From Cytobacillus firmus (GTDB lineage: Bacteria > Bacillota > Bacilli > Bacillales > Cytobacillaceae): a DNA stretch of 33,374 nucleotides. The notes beneath the pieces are model-generated. The model searched no databases. It saw only the letters and a program-made list of their open reading frames with translations, and was not told the DNA's origin. How positions within the stretch are numbered: the first letter of the stretch is position 1; each line of letters begins with the position of its first letter. Made by a program: the position numbers and the translations under genes. Where the stretch lies: assembly GCF_023715565.1 (NCBI RefSeq), contig NZ_JAMBOJ010000056.1, positions 1 through 33,374 on the forward strand. The letters run 5' to 3'. Of this stretch, positions 23,563-33,325 are shown one piece after another.

Positions 23563-23625
23563 TGTCGAGCTTCAGTGCCTGCCGCCTCGAGTGTCGGGGA
23601 GGGGCAGGTGCTTGCGCTTTTCTTA
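23563..23625 (+). repeat. Interspersed hairpin repeat, copy G
   Basis: Compact copy: TGTCGAGCTTCAGTGCCTGC at the left, CCTCGAG inside, AGGTGCTTGCGCTTTTCTTA at the right. GTGCCTGCC can pair with GGCAGGTGC (middle and right part), so a stem is kept although the bases differ from other copies. It ends 3 bases before the yacD ribosome binding site, as copy C does before mfd. Confidence 0.85.
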
Positions 23626-23638
23626 GGGGGAGGAGCAC

Positions 23639-24505
23639 TTGGAAAAGAGACTGCTATTAATGATTATTGGCGGTTTAGTGTTGCTGAATCTTATAACGTT
23701 GGCCTTTCTGCTTTTTAAAGGTGATGGGAGCGGGGAAGCAGTAGCTGAAATCGGCGGAGAGAAAATCACTCGCCAGGAATGGATGAGTGAGATGGAAACG
23801 AAGTACGGAAAAAGCACCTTAAGCGAATTAATCGATCAGAAGGTTATTGAGGAAGCCGGGAAAAAATACGGGGTGAAGATCTCTGATAAGGCAGTAGATC
23901 TTGAGCTGAAAATGGTCAAGACGATGTACGGCGGCAATTTCACCGATGAGATGAGTGAAGACAAATGGCGAAGGCAAATCAAGAACAATCTTATTCTTGA
24001 AGAGCTGTTGACGGCTGATGTCTCTGTCTCAGAAGAGGAATTGAAGAGCTACTATGAAGAGAACAGCAGCCAATTTCATGTTCCTGACAGCTATCACATC
24101 TCTCAAATCATTGTGAAAACAAAAGAAGAAGCAGAACAGACAGTGAAGGAGCTCGAAGAAGGCTCCAGCTTTTCTGTGCTGGCGATGGAGCGGTCCATTG
24201 ATGAATTCACTGCCAACAATGGGGGAAATACAGGGTATGTCAGTGAAGATGATGAGCACATACCGGCAGAAGTCCTGGAACAGGTCAAAGACCTGAAGCC
24301 CGGCAAATGGACCAAGCCGGTAAAAACAGAAGAGGGCTATGCTGTTGTCATGTTACATGAGCATTTAAAGGGAGAAAAGTATTCCTTTAAAGAGGTGAAA
24401 AACATGATTCGCCGCCAGATTGCACTTGAGCAGATGGATGTTCCTGTCTCTGCAAAGCCGTTTTGGAAAGAGACGGATGTGGAATGGTTTTACGGTGAGA
24501 AGTAA
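23639..24505 (+). CDS. yacD: Membrane-anchored PpiC-type peptidyl-prolyl isomerase YacD
   Basis: A 288-residue protein with one N-terminal hydrophobic segment (about 4-26) and no lipobox Cys, so it is probably an uncleaved membrane anchor, unlike the lipoprotein PrsA. A SurA_N-like segment (TRQEWMSEMETKYGKSTLSELIDQKVI) is followed by a parvulin domain (about 140-240; YHISQIIVKTKEEAE, NNGGNTGYV, TEEGYAVVML). It should act outside the membrane as a foldase or chaperone; the client is unknown. The start is TTG at 23639 behind GGAGGAG: no ATG is placed as well, and the first residues are basic as expected. B. subtilis YacD is about 297 residues. Confidence 0.9.
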   Translation: MEKRLLLMIIGGLVLLNLITLAFLLFKGDGSGEAVAEIGGEKITRQEWMSEMETKYGKSTLSELIDQKVIEEAGKKYGVKISDKAVDLELKMVKTMYGGNFTDEMSEDKWRRQIKNNLILEELLTADVSVSEEELKSYYEENSSQFHVPDSYHISQIIVKTKEEAEQTVKELEEGSSFSVLAMERSIDEFTANNGGNTGYVSEDDEHIPAEVLEQVKDLKPGKWTKPVKTEEGYAVVMLHEHLKGEKYSFKEVKNMIRRQIALEQMDVPVSAKPFWKETDVEWFYGEK

Positions 24506-24510
24506 AAATA

Positions 24511-24539
24511 AAAACACGGAGCGTATTCCGTGTTTTTTT
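24511..24539 (+). terminator. Intrinsic terminator after yacD
   Basis: Arms AAAACACGGA and TCCGTGTTTT around GCGTAT, ending in seven Ts. It lies 5 bases past the yacD stop. Confidence 0.92.
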
Positions 24540-24623
24540 CTGCATAAATTGAGTATTATGAATAAAGATGGGTATTTATAATGACAAAAGTATGAATTTT
24601 CTTTTAAATAGCAGTTAAATTCA

Positions 24624-24652
24624 TTGACATTCCCATTGTAAGTTGGTAAATT
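24624..24652 (+). promoter_or_regulatory. SigA promoter of cysK
   Basis: TTGACA (24624-24629), a 17-bp spacer, and TAAATT (24647-24652, 4 of 6). It lies about 45 bases upstream of the ATG. The cysK promoter of B. subtilis is repressed by CymR; no CymR site was established here. No T-box or SAM riboswitch is seen in the leader. Confidence 0.7.
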
Positions 24653-24695
24653 TAGATTAAACCAATAAAAATAGTCGGAAATAAGGAGTGGGAAA

Positions 24696-25625
24696 ATGGT
24701 ACGTGTAGCAAATTCAATTGCAGATCTTGTTGGCCATACGCCAATTGTGAAACTGAACCGTCTTGTTGATGAAAATAGCGCAGATGTTTATCTAAAATTG
24801 GAATACATGAATCCGGGGAGCAGCGTAAAAGACCGTATTGCCCTGGCAATGATCACGGCTGCAGAGAAAGATGGAAGTCTTAAACCAGGTGATACCATCA
24901 TTGAACCGACAAGCGGAAATACAGGAATCGGATTAGCGATGATTGCCGCAGCAAAAGGCTATAAAGCCGTTCTTGTAATGCCGGAGACTATGAGTATGGA
25001 GCGCCGCAACCTGCTTCGTGCATACGGGGCTGACCTTGTCCTCACACCTGGACCGGAAGGAATGGGCGGTGCGATCCGCAAGGCGCAGGAGCTGGCAAAG
25101 GAAAATGGCTATTTCGTGCCTCAGCAGTTTGAAAACCCTGCAAACCCTGAAATTCACCGTTTAACAACAGGACCTGAAATCACAGAGCAAATGGGCGACC
25201 AGCTGGATGCCTTCATTTCCGGAATCGGAACAGGCGGAACCATTTCAGGAGCTGGACAGGTATTGAAGGAAAAATATAAAGACATCAAAATTTATGCAGT
25301 AGAGCCAACTGATTCACCTGTCCTGTCAGGCGGAAAGCCTGGCCCGCATAAAATCCAGGGAATTGGAGCGGGATTTGTGCCGGAAACCCTGGATACGAAG
25401 ATTTATGATGAAGTTATTCAGATTTCGAACGATGAAGCATTTGAATATGCCCGCCGTGCGGCCAAGGAAGAAGGTATCCTTGGAGGGATTTCCTCCGGTG
25501 CGGCGATCAGTGCGGCACTGAAGGTCGCTAAAGAGCTTGGCAAGGGCAAAAAAGTTCTGGCCATTCTCCCAAGTAACGGCGAACGTTATTTAAGTACTCC
25601 TTTATACCAATTTGAAGCGGAATAA
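24696..25625 (+). CDS. cysK: Cysteine synthase A (O-acetylserine sulfhydrylase)
   Basis: PLP enzyme that makes cysteine from O-acetylserine and sulfide. 309 residues. PLP lysine Lys45 lies in NPGSSVKDR; the substrate loop [11 protein letters not shown] and the phosphate-binding [10 protein letters not shown], together with GAGFVPETL, confirm the CysK subgroup. In many bacteria CysK also interacts with regulators such as CymR in B. subtilis. The ATG at 24696 follows AAGGAGTGGG. It stands alone between two terminators. Confidence 0.97.
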   Translation: MVRVANSIADLVGHTPIVKLNRLVDENSADVYLKLEYMNPGSSVKDRIALAMITAAEKDGSLKPGDTIIEPTSGNTGIGLAMIAAAKGYKAVLVMPETMSMERRNLLRAYGADLVLTPGPEGMGGAIRKAQELAKENGYFVPQQFENPANPEIHRLTTGPEITEQMGDQLDAFISGIGTGGTISGAGQVLKEKYKDIKIYAVEPTDSPVLSGGKPGPHKIQGIGAGFVPETLDTKIYDEVIQISNDEAFEYARRAAKEEGILGGISSGAAISAALKVAKELGKGKKVLAILPSNGERYLSTPLYQFEAE

Positions 25626-25630
25626 TACTT

Positions 25631-25664
25631 AAAACAGCGGTCAATAGCGGCCGCTGTTTTTTTG
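25631..25664 (+). terminator. Intrinsic terminator after cysK
   Basis: Arms AAACAGCGG and CCGCTGTTT around TCAATAGCGG, followed by a run of Ts. It lies 5 bases past the cysK stop. Confidence 0.9.
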
Positions 25665-25740
25665 CGTCAATAAAAATTATGTAAGCATGCCCTGTATCAT
25701 GTATGATGAAAAATAGAGAACTATATAGGGGTGACTTTTA

Positions 25741-27156
25741 GTGAAGCATCTTCAGATTCATGCAAAAAAAATACCTTATACATATAACCGCTTTTTCCGT
25801 ACATGCCGCTCGCTGTCTGAGGGATTGCCCTACCATGTTTTACTGGAAAGCGGACGGGGCGGCAGGTACAGTATTGCGGCTTTTGAGCCGGAAGCCATTT
25901 TAACAGGAAAAAATTCACAGCTTGAAATCACTGCAGACGGTGAAAAGCAGGTGCTCGAAGGCAACCCCCTTCACCTGATGCAGGAATGGCTGAATCAATA
26001 TAAAGCAGATAAGCTTGAAGAACTTCCTGACTTTCAGGGAGGGGCTATCGGGTTCATCAGCTATGACTACGCGCGATATATTGAAAAGCTTCCAAATGAA
26101 GCGCGGGATGATCTGCGAATACCTGATATCCACTTTTTTATTTATAAAGATTGCTTTGTCTTTGATCATGAAACCGAAATGCTCTGGCTTATTCTTTTAT
26201 ATGAAAAAGGGGAAGAGCATTCGATTGAAGAACGGGCGGAGAATTGGGAGCAGCGATGGAAGAAGGAGAGCGGTGAGCCTTCTGAGTCATCGGGATGTAA
26301 TGAGGCAGAAGATATACTTGATGTATCCATGGATGAAGAAACATTCCATTCTGCTGTCCGGAGTGTCCAGGAATATATTTCACTGGGAGATGTCTTTCAG
26401 GTGAACCTATCGGTACGACAAAGCCGACCTATGTATACTGAGGCTATGGATGTATACGAACAGCTGAGAGTGTTAAATCCTTCTCCGTACATGGGATATT
26501 TCCACACCCCTGCCTACCAGCTTGTGAGCGCATCACCGGAGCTGCTGATTAAGAAAAAAGGAAACACCGTCAGCACGAGGCCGATTGCTGGAACAAGGTC
26601 CCGCGGGAAGGATCATGCGGAGGACCTTGAGCTCGCCAGTGAACTGATTGAAAATGAGAAAGAACGTGCAGAGCACGTAATGCTGGTTGATTTGGAGAGA
26701 AATGACCTGGGAAGAGTCTGCGAATACGGGACAGTTGAAGTGGATGAGTTCATGGTTATTGAAAAATACTCACATGTGATGCATATCGTTTCCAATGTAA
26801 AAGGTGAGCTTGCAGACGGCAAAAATGCAGTTGATATCATTGACGCTGTATTCCCCGGGGGGACGATTACGGGTGCCCCTAAAGTGCGGACCATGGAAAT
26901 CATTGAAGAGCTTGAACCGGTCACAAGGGGACCATACACCGGCTCTCTTGGCTGGATTAATTTCAGCGGTGATCTGGAACTGAATATCATTATCCGCACT
27001 ATGCTCGTGAAAGATGGACAGGCTCATGTGCAGGCAGGTGCAGGCATCGTCATTGACTCCAATCCGAAAAATGAATATAAAGAGTCGCTGAAGAAGGCGA
27101 TTGCTCTTTGGAAAGCAAAAGAAATCGCAGAACAGGCAAAAGGGGATCAGCTATGA
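25741..27156 (+). CDS. pabB: Aminodeoxychorismate synthase component I
   Basis: Chorismate-binding subunit that, with PabA, aminates chorismate to 4-amino-4-deoxychorismate. 471 residues. The N-terminal half is the anthranilate synthase I N-domain; the chorismate domain carries [57 protein letters not shown] and GSLGWINF. The start is GTG at 25741 behind AGGGGTGAC. At Ala283 the motif reads PIAGT, where E. coli PabB has PIKGT with a catalytic Lys274; Ala is the anthranilate-synthase form. Context (pabA, pabC and fol genes downstream) still supports PabB. Heads the folate operon; stop overlaps pabA. A -10 like TATGAT (25702-25707) is the only promoter candidate, without a clear -35. Confidence 0.93.
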   Translation: MKHLQIHAKKIPYTYNRFFRTCRSLSEGLPYHVLLESGRGGRYSIAAFEPEAILTGKNSQLEITADGEKQVLEGNPLHLMQEWLNQYKADKLEELPDFQGGAIGFISYDYARYIEKLPNEARDDLRIPDIHFFIYKDCFVFDHETEMLWLILLYEKGEEHSIEERAENWEQRWKKESGEPSESSGCNEAEDILDVSMDEETFHSAVRSVQEYISLGDVFQVNLSVRQSRPMYTEAMDVYEQLRVLNPSPYMGYFHTPAYQLVSASPELLIKKKGNTVSTRPIAGTRSRGKDHAEDLELASELIENEKERAEHVMLVDLERNDLGRVCEYGTVEVDEFMVIEKYSHVMHIVSNVKGELADGKNAVDIIDAVFPGGTITGAPKVRTMEIIEELEPVTRGPYTGSLGWINFSGDLELNIIIRTMLVKDGQAHVQAGAGIVIDSNPKNEYKESLKKAIALWKAKEIAEQAKGDQL

Positions 27157-27746
27157 TTTATATGATCGATAATTATGATTCTTTTACGTATAATCTCGTC
27201 CAGTATCTCGGTGAATTAGGCGAAGAGCTGGTTGTCAAAAGAAACGATGAAACATCGATTTCTGAAATAGGCAATATGCAGCCGAAGTTTCTGATGATCT
27301 CTCCGGGGCCGTGCAGCCCGAATGAAGCAGGCATCAGCCTGGAAGCTATTGAGGCTTTTGCAGGCAAAATCCCTGTCTTTGGCGTTTGTCTGGGACATCA
27401 GTCGATTGCTCAAGTATTCGGAGGCGAAGTGGTGCAGGCGGAGCGTTTGATGCATGGAAAAACCTCAGACATTTTTCACGATGGAAAAACCATATTTAAA
27501 GATCTGCCCAACCCTTTTCCTGCTACCCGCTACCATTCGCTAATTGTCAAAAAGGAAACACTTCCGGATTGTCTTGAGGTGTCTGCATGGACAGCTGAGG
27601 GAGAAATTATGGCCATTCGCCATAAGGAACTGCCTGTAGAAGGTGTCCAATTCCACCCTGAGTCGATTATGACTGCGGCCGGAAAGCAACTCCTTCAGAA
27701 TTTTATTCAGCATTACAAAGCTGCACTGCAGGCAGAGGGGCTGTAA
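27153..27746 (+). CDS. pabA: Glutamine amidotransferase subunit (PabA/TrpG)
   Basis: Supplies ammonia from glutamine to PabB. 197 residues, class I glutamine amidotransferase. The nucleophile is Cys79 in GVCLGHQSI; the His/Glu of [11 protein letters not shown] complete the triad; [13 protein letters not shown] forms the oxyanion region. In B. subtilis this subunit also serves anthranilate synthase, so it may be amphibolic here too; no trp genes are in the window to test this. The ATG at 27153 begins the conserved [14 protein letters not shown] and overlaps the pabB stop by 4 bases. An upstream in-frame ATG at 27108 lies within pabB and is not favoured. Confidence 0.95.
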   Translation: MIYMIDNYDSFTYNLVQYLGELGEELVVKRNDETSISEIGNMQPKFLMISPGPCSPNEAGISLEAIEAFAGKIPVFGVCLGHQSIAQVFGGEVVQAERLMHGKTSDIFHDGKTIFKDLPNPFPATRYHSLIVKKETLPDCLEVSAWTAEGEIMAIRHKELPVEGVQFHPESIMTAAGKQLLQNFIQHYKAALQAEGL

Positions 27747-27749
27747 ACC

Positions 27750-28607
27750 TTGTATATTTATATGAATGGGGAAGTTGTCAGGAAAGAAGAGGCCAGAATC
27801 TCTCCTTTTGATCATGGATTTTTATATGGAATGGGGTTGTTTGAGACGTTCCGTGTCTATAATGGGCATCCCTTTTTATTGGACGACCATCTGGAGAGGC
27901 TGAACCAGAGCCTTGAATCTATAAATATAGAAGCTGGGTATACAAGGGAACAAGTGCTCGAGATGCTTGAAATGCTGCTTGGAAAAAACGGATACGATAA
28001 TGCCTATATCCGGATGAATGTGTCAGCGGGTAACGGCGAGATTGGCCTGCAGACAGATTCGTACAAAAACCCGAATACGATTATTTTCTGCAAACCGCTT
28101 CCGCCAAGAAGTGCAAACGCAGAAAAGCAGGCTGTGATGCTGGAGATCCCCCGCAATACACCTGAAGGGGCCGAACGTCTAAAGTCCCACCATTATTTAA
28201 ATAACATTCTGGCTAAAAAGGAAGCGGGGGACGACCCAGGCATAGAAGGGATCTTTCTGACCAGGGATGGCTACCTGGCAGAAGGGGTCACTTCGAATTT
28301 ATTCTGGATTCGTGATGGCCAGTTATTTACCCCCTCTCTTCATACCGGAATACTAAATGGCATTACCCGTAAATTCGTGATCAGGCTTGCTGAAAAGCTT
28401 GAGATGAATGTACAGGAAGGTCTGTACAGACTGAAAGCTGTAAGGGATGCGGATGAAGTTTTTGTCACGAATTCCATCCAGGAAATTGTGCCAATTTCCT
28501 CGTTGGACGGTCATTCAATGCCGGGGGTATCCGGGAAGAAAACATCAGAGCTCCAGATGTACTACGGAAACCGCTGTGAACAGTTATGGAGCAGGAATGA
28601 ACTGTAG
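27750..28607 (+). CDS. pabC: Aminodeoxychorismate lyase
   Basis: PLP fold-type IV enzyme that splits aminodeoxychorismate to p-aminobenzoate and pyruvate. 285 residues. FDHGFLYGMGLFETFRVYNG is the N-terminal hallmark; the PLP lysine is probably Lys145 in RLKSHHYLNN; the FLTRDGYLAEGVTSNLFW and TPSLHTGILNGITR segments bind PLP phosphate. Related branched-chain and D-amino acid aminotransferases share the fold, but the neighbours favour PabC. The start is TTG 27750: AGAGGGG is 9 bases before it, while the next ATG (27762) would be 21 bases away, and relatives begin at the former. Confidence 0.93.
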   Translation: MYIYMNGEVVRKEEARISPFDHGFLYGMGLFETFRVYNGHPFLLDDHLERLNQSLESINIEAGYTREQVLEMLEMLLGKNGYDNAYIRMNVSAGNGEIGLQTDSYKNPNTIIFCKPLPPRSANAEKQAVMLEIPRNTPEGAERLKSHHYLNNILAKKEAGDDPGIEGIFLTRDGYLAEGVTSNLFWIRDGQLFTPSLHTGILNGITRKFVIRLAEKLEMNVQEGLYRLKAVRDADEVFVTNSIQEIVPISSLDGHSMPGVSGKKTSELQMYYGNRCEQLWSRNEL

Positions 28608-28618
28608 GAGGATTCAGA

Positions 28619-29455
28619 ATGTCTAAAACAACAATTCAATGTGGGCCATATACGCTTGATTACGGGAAGAAAACCATTGTGATGGGAATTTTGAATGCAA
28701 CGCCTGACTCCTTTTCAGATGGGGGAAAATACAGTCAGCAGGATCTGGCAGTCAAGCATGCTCTTGAAATGGTTGAAAACGGAGCAGATATCATCGATGT
28801 CGGAGGCGAGTCAACCCGTCCGGGATTTGATCCAGTGCCTGCAGACGAAGAACTGAAGCGGGTGCTTCCTGTTATCGAGGCAATTTCAAAGGAAGTGGAT
28901 GTTCCGATATCCATCGATACCTATAAAGCGGAAGTCGCCAGGCAGGCCATTGAAGCCGGGGCCCACATTATCAATGATGTATGGGGAGCCAAAGCGGATC
29001 CTGAAATGGCGGCTGCTGCAGCAGAAACAGGGGCGCCGATCATACTAATGCATAACCGCAAGGATATGGAATATACATCCTTTTTCCGTGATGTCATGAA
29101 TGACCTGTATGAAAGCATTGCCCTGGTAAAGTCTGCAGGTGTTAAAGACGAGAATATTATCCTTGACCCTGGCATCGGCTTCGCTAAGGACTTGAACTAT
29201 AATCTGGAAATGATGAGGGATTTGGACAAGCTTGTGGCTATCGGGTATCCTGTATTGCTTGGCACATCAAAGAAGCGGATGATCGGAACCATTTTGGACC
29301 TTCCGGTTGAGGAGCGGACAGAAGGAACGGGAGCGACGGTGTGCTATGGCATCCAAAAGGGCTGTCAGATGATCCGCATTCATGATGTAAAGGAAATGAA
29401 CCGAATGGCTAAAATGATAGACGCTTTAATGGGAAAAGGTGATTACAATGGATAA
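28619..29455 (+). CDS. folP: Dihydropteroate synthase
   Basis: Condenses p-aminobenzoate with hydroxymethyl-dihydropterin pyrophosphate to dihydropteroate; the target of sulfonamides, hence sul in B. subtilis. 278 residues, TIM barrel. Motifs: GILNATPDSFSDGG, DVGGESTRPGFDPV, SIDTYKAEVA, INDVWGAK, ILDPGIGFAKDLNYN, GTSKKRMIG and RIHDV. No obvious insertion near the pABA site was noticed. The ATG at 28619 follows TAGGAGG. It overlaps folB by 8 bases. Confidence 0.97.
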   Translation: MSKTTIQCGPYTLDYGKKTIVMGILNATPDSFSDGGKYSQQDLAVKHALEMVENGADIIDVGGESTRPGFDPVPADEELKRVLPVIEAISKEVDVPISIDTYKAEVARQAIEAGAHIINDVWGAKADPEMAAAAAETGAPIILMHNRKDMEYTSFFRDVMNDLYESIALVKSAGVKDENIILDPGIGFAKDLNYNLEMMRDLDKLVAIGYPVLLGTSKKRMIGTILDLPVEERTEGTGATVCYGIQKGCQMIRIHDVKEMNRMAKMIDALMGKGDYNG

Positions 29456-29810
29456 AATTTATGTGAACCGAATGGAGTTTTACGGCTACCATGGCGTTTT
29501 CCCTGAAGAAACACGGCTTGGCCAGCGCTTTGCTGTAGACCTTACTGTCGAAGCAGACCTGAAAAAGGCGGGGGAAACGGATAATCTTGATGACTCCATT
29601 AACTATGGTGAGCTGTATGCAGTGTGCAAAGAGGTTGTGGAAGGGAAGCCCTATAAGCTGGTTGAAGCTGTCGCAGAAAAGCTGGCAGCAGAACTTCTTT
29701 CCCGGTTCCCGCTGATTCTGCAGCTCACGGTCAAAGTTATCAAGCCTGATCCGCCTATTCCCGGCCATTATCAATCAGTAGCCGTTGAGATTACGAGAGG
29801 CAGATTATGA
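29448..29810 (+). CDS. folB: Dihydroneopterin aldolase
   Basis: Converts 7,8-dihydroneopterin to 6-hydroxymethyl-dihydropterin and glycolaldehyde. 120 residues, the family length. EFYGYHGVFPEE near the start carries the Glu that binds the pterin, and the Lys of VKVIKPDPPIPG is the conserved catalytic lysine region. The start is ATG 29448, inside the end of folP (its stop is 29453-29455), with AAGGTGA upstream; a GTG at 29439 is less likely. It overlaps folK by 4 bases. Confidence 0.95.
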   Translation: MDKIYVNRMEFYGYHGVFPEETRLGQRFAVDLTVEADLKKAGETDNLDDSINYGELYAVCKEVVEGKPYKLVEAVAEKLAAELLSRFPLILQLTVKVIKPDPPIPGHYQSVAVEITRGRL

Positions 29811-30334
29811 ATAACATCGCTTTTATTGCACTAGGCTCAAATATCGGCAGCCGGTTTAACCACTTGAAGAAAGCAGTTGAGATGATTGATCAGCTTCCGG
29901 AAACCCAAGTGGTAAATACTTCATCTGTTTATGAAACAGATCCGGTCGGTTATGAAGATCAAGAACAATTTTTGAATATGGCAATCCAAATTTCTACCGG
30001 CTTAAATCCTTTTGAATTGCTGGATGCATGCCTTGATATCGAATTAAAACTTGGGAGAAAAAGGGAAATCCATTGGGGCCCGCGAACAATAGACCTTGAC
30101 ATTTTGCTGTATAGTCACGAAAATATTGAAACAGAGAAGCTAATAGTTCCCCATCCTCGGATGCATGAAAGAGCATTTGTCCTTGTTCCTCTTTTAGAGG
30201 TTGATTCCAGCATCGGGCTTCCGAAGATGGAGCGGCCTTTAATTTCAATACTGGAAGATATACCTGACAGAGAGGGAGTACGGATATGGAAGCAGAAAAA
30301 TGGGGAAGACGTATTCGCGCTTTTCGAAAGCTAA
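29807..30334 (+). CDS. folK: 2-amino-4-hydroxy-6-hydroxymethyldihydropteridine pyrophosphokinase
   Basis: Transfers pyrophosphate from ATP to hydroxymethyl-dihydropterin, making the substrate of FolP. 175 residues. The family pattern WGPRTIDLDILLY near residue 90 holds the metal-binding aspartates; ALGSNIGSRFNHL and ETDPVGYEDQEQFLN are N-terminal blocks and VPHPRMHERAFVLVPL is C-terminal. It starts at ATG 29807, overlapping folB (ATGA). Its end overlaps yazB by 49 bases, an unusually long overlap kept in B. subtilis relatives. Confidence 0.95.
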   Translation: MNNIAFIALGSNIGSRFNHLKKAVEMIDQLPETQVVNTSSVYETDPVGYEDQEQFLNMAIQISTGLNPFELLDACLDIELKLGRKREIHWGPRTIDLDILLYSHENIETEKLIVPHPRMHERAFVLVPLLEVDSSIGLPKMERPLISILEDIPDREGVRIWKQKNGEDVFALFES

Positions 30335-30501
30335 AAGGATTTACGCAAGAAGGATTTGCAAGAGAGCTGGGTGTATCGGTTTCAATTTTAGGTGAAATTG
30401 AAAGAGGAAACCGCATGCCTGCACCGGCTTTAATCGAGCAGATCGCTCTGGCGCTTAAAGTGACAAAGGAAGAATTGGCTCCGATACAGGAGCAGGATTA
30501 A
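30286..30501 (+). CDS. yazB: XRE-family helix-turn-helix protein YazB
   Basis: A 71-residue protein that is almost only a Cro/C1-type helix-turn-helix: RIRAFRKLKGFTQEGFAREL, GVSVSILGEIERGNRMPAPALIEQIALAL. Probably a small DNA-binding regulator; target unknown. It sits between folK and dusB and starts inside folK (49-base overlap), with GGGAG ahead of the ATG. Being embedded in the folate operon suggests it might regulate that operon or simply ride along, neither of which is shown by the sequence. Confidence 0.9.
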   Translation: MEAEKWGRRIRAFRKLKGFTQEGFARELGVSVSILGEIERGNRMPAPALIEQIALALKVTKEELAPIQEQD

Positions 30502-30538
30502 TATATAAGTGAGAATAATGACAGAGGGAGGTGCAATT

Positions 30539-31540
30539 ATGTTCAAAATAGGTGATATCGAGCTGAAAAACCGTGTAGTACTGGCTCCAATGGCCGGAAT
30601 ATGCAATTCCGCATTCCGTCTGACTGTGAAAGAATTCGGTGCTGGTCTTGTCTGTGCGGAGATGGTCAGCGACAAAGGCATTGTCCTCCAGAACGAAAAG
30701 ACGATGAACATGCTTTATATTGATGAAAGAGAAAAGCCGCTAAGCCTGCAGATCTTCGGAGGCAAAAAAGAAACGCTTGTAGAAGCGGCGAAATTTGTAG
30801 ATCAAAATACGAATGCGGATATCATCGACATTAACATGGGGTGCCCTGTCCCTAAAATCACCAAATGTGATGCGGGTGCCAAGTGGCTGCTTGACCCGGA
30901 TAAAATTTATGAAATGGTTTCTGCTGTAACAGCCGCTGTTGAAAAGCCGGTTACCGTAAAAATGCGGATGGGCTGGGATGAAGATCACATCTACGCTGTT
31001 AAAAACGCCCAGGCGGTTGAACGCGCTGGGGGCAAAGCTGTCTCCCTTCATGGCCGAACACGTGTCCAGCTGTATGAAGGACAGGCGAACTGGGATATTA
31101 TCCGTGAAGTAAAGCAGAACATTAACATCCCGCTAATCGGAAATGGCGATGTAGAAACACCTCAGGATGCCAAGCGCATGCTGGACGAAACAGGCTGTGA
31201 CGGTGTCATGATCGGACGGGCTGCACTGGGGAACCCATGGATGATTTACCGTACAGTTAAATACCTGGAGACTGGTGAATTAATGGGCGAGCCTTCTGTT
31301 CGTGAGAAAATGGATGTGTGCATACTCCATCTGGACCGTCTGATTTCATTAAAGGGTGAACATATCGCTGTGCTCGAAATGCGAAAGCATGCTGCATGGT
31401 ATCTGAAAGGAATCCGGGGCAATGCGAAGTTCCGCAATGGAATCAATGAATCCAATACAAGAGAAGAAATGGTGAGTGTTCTTAACGCTCTTGCCATTGA
31501 TGCAGAAGAAAAAGAAAGAAGCCGGATACAGGCTGTATAA
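30539..31540 (+). CDS. dusB: tRNA-dihydrouridine synthase
   Basis: FMN enzyme that reduces uridines in the tRNA D-loop with NADPH. 333 residues (B. subtilis YacF same). Motifs: VVLAPMAGICNSAFR (FMN site), LQIFGGKKETLV, NMGCPVPKITKCDAGAKWL with the catalytic Cys, VTVKMRMGWDEDH, SLHGRTRVQLYEGQANW, IGNGDVETPQDAKRML and IGRAALGNPW. The B class is assigned from synteny; exact tRNA positions are not predicted. ATG 30539 follows GAGGGAGG; upstream in-frame GTG 30509 is less likely. Last gene of the pab/fol operon. Confidence 0.94.
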   Translation: MFKIGDIELKNRVVLAPMAGICNSAFRLTVKEFGAGLVCAEMVSDKGIVLQNEKTMNMLYIDEREKPLSLQIFGGKKETLVEAAKFVDQNTNADIIDINMGCPVPKITKCDAGAKWLLDPDKIYEMVSAVTAAVEKPVTVKMRMGWDEDHIYAVKNAQAVERAGGKAVSLHGRTRVQLYEGQANWDIIREVKQNINIPLIGNGDVETPQDAKRMLDETGCDGVMIGRAALGNPWMIYRTVKYLETGELMGEPSVREKMDVCILHLDRLISLKGEHIAVLEMRKHAAWYLKGIRGNAKFRNGINESNTREEMVSVLNALAIDAEEKERSRIQAV

Positions 31541-31552
31541 GCTGTGTAAAGT

Positions 31553-31581
31553 TTGACAGGCTGTCATTCTTTGCCTATAAT
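31553..31581 (+). promoter_or_regulatory. Strong SigA promoter upstream of lysS
   Basis: Perfect TTGACA (31553-31558), 17-bp spacer, perfect TATAAT (31576-31581). The expected transcription start, near 31588, lies about 12 bases before a terminator stem. Confidence 0.9.
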
Positions 31582-31599
31582 ACTTTTGATAAATGGAAG

Positions 31600-31628
31600 C
31601 TGCCAGTGCATGAACTGGCAGTTTTTAT
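31600..31628 (+). terminator. Intrinsic terminator between dusB and lysS
   Basis: Arms CTGCCAGT (31600-31607) and ACTGGCAG (31614-31621), a GCATGA loop, then five Ts. It can end the pab/fol/dusB transcript, and would also stop transcripts from the promoter just before it after about 40 bases. Confidence 0.88.
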
Positions 31629-31680
31629 TCTATTTAACTATTTAGGATGTCTGAGTTACCCGCTTTGTGTAAAATAATAG

Positions 31681-33240
<1,560 letters not shown>

Positions 33241-33254
33241 AATTCTATAAAAAG

Positions 33255-33325
33255 GGGCTGGGACAAAACTAGCTTCAGATAGTAAGAAAGGTGAATTTGA
33301 GTGCGCTCAAATTCACCTTTCTCTT
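33255..33325 (+). repeat. Element with GGGGCTGGGACAAAACTAGC lead and long hairpin after lysS
   Basis: GGGGCTGGGACAAAACTAGC is followed by a 17-bp perfect stem (33285-33301 with 33306-33322, loop TGCG). GGCTGGGACAAAA-type motifs are commonly seen in repeat elements downstream of genes in Firmicutes (recalled, not searched). The element runs to or past the window edge; the tail has only weak T runs, so the terminator role for lysS is uncertain. Confidence 0.6.

Noticed and set aside
24541..24695. T-box or SAM riboswitch ahead of cysK
   Set aside because: Too short and lacks the T-box sequence or S-box core; only a promoter and ribosome binding site are visible.
31642..31675. Second promoter for lysS (TAAAAT at 31670)
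   Set aside because: No -35 at a usable distance and no extended -10.
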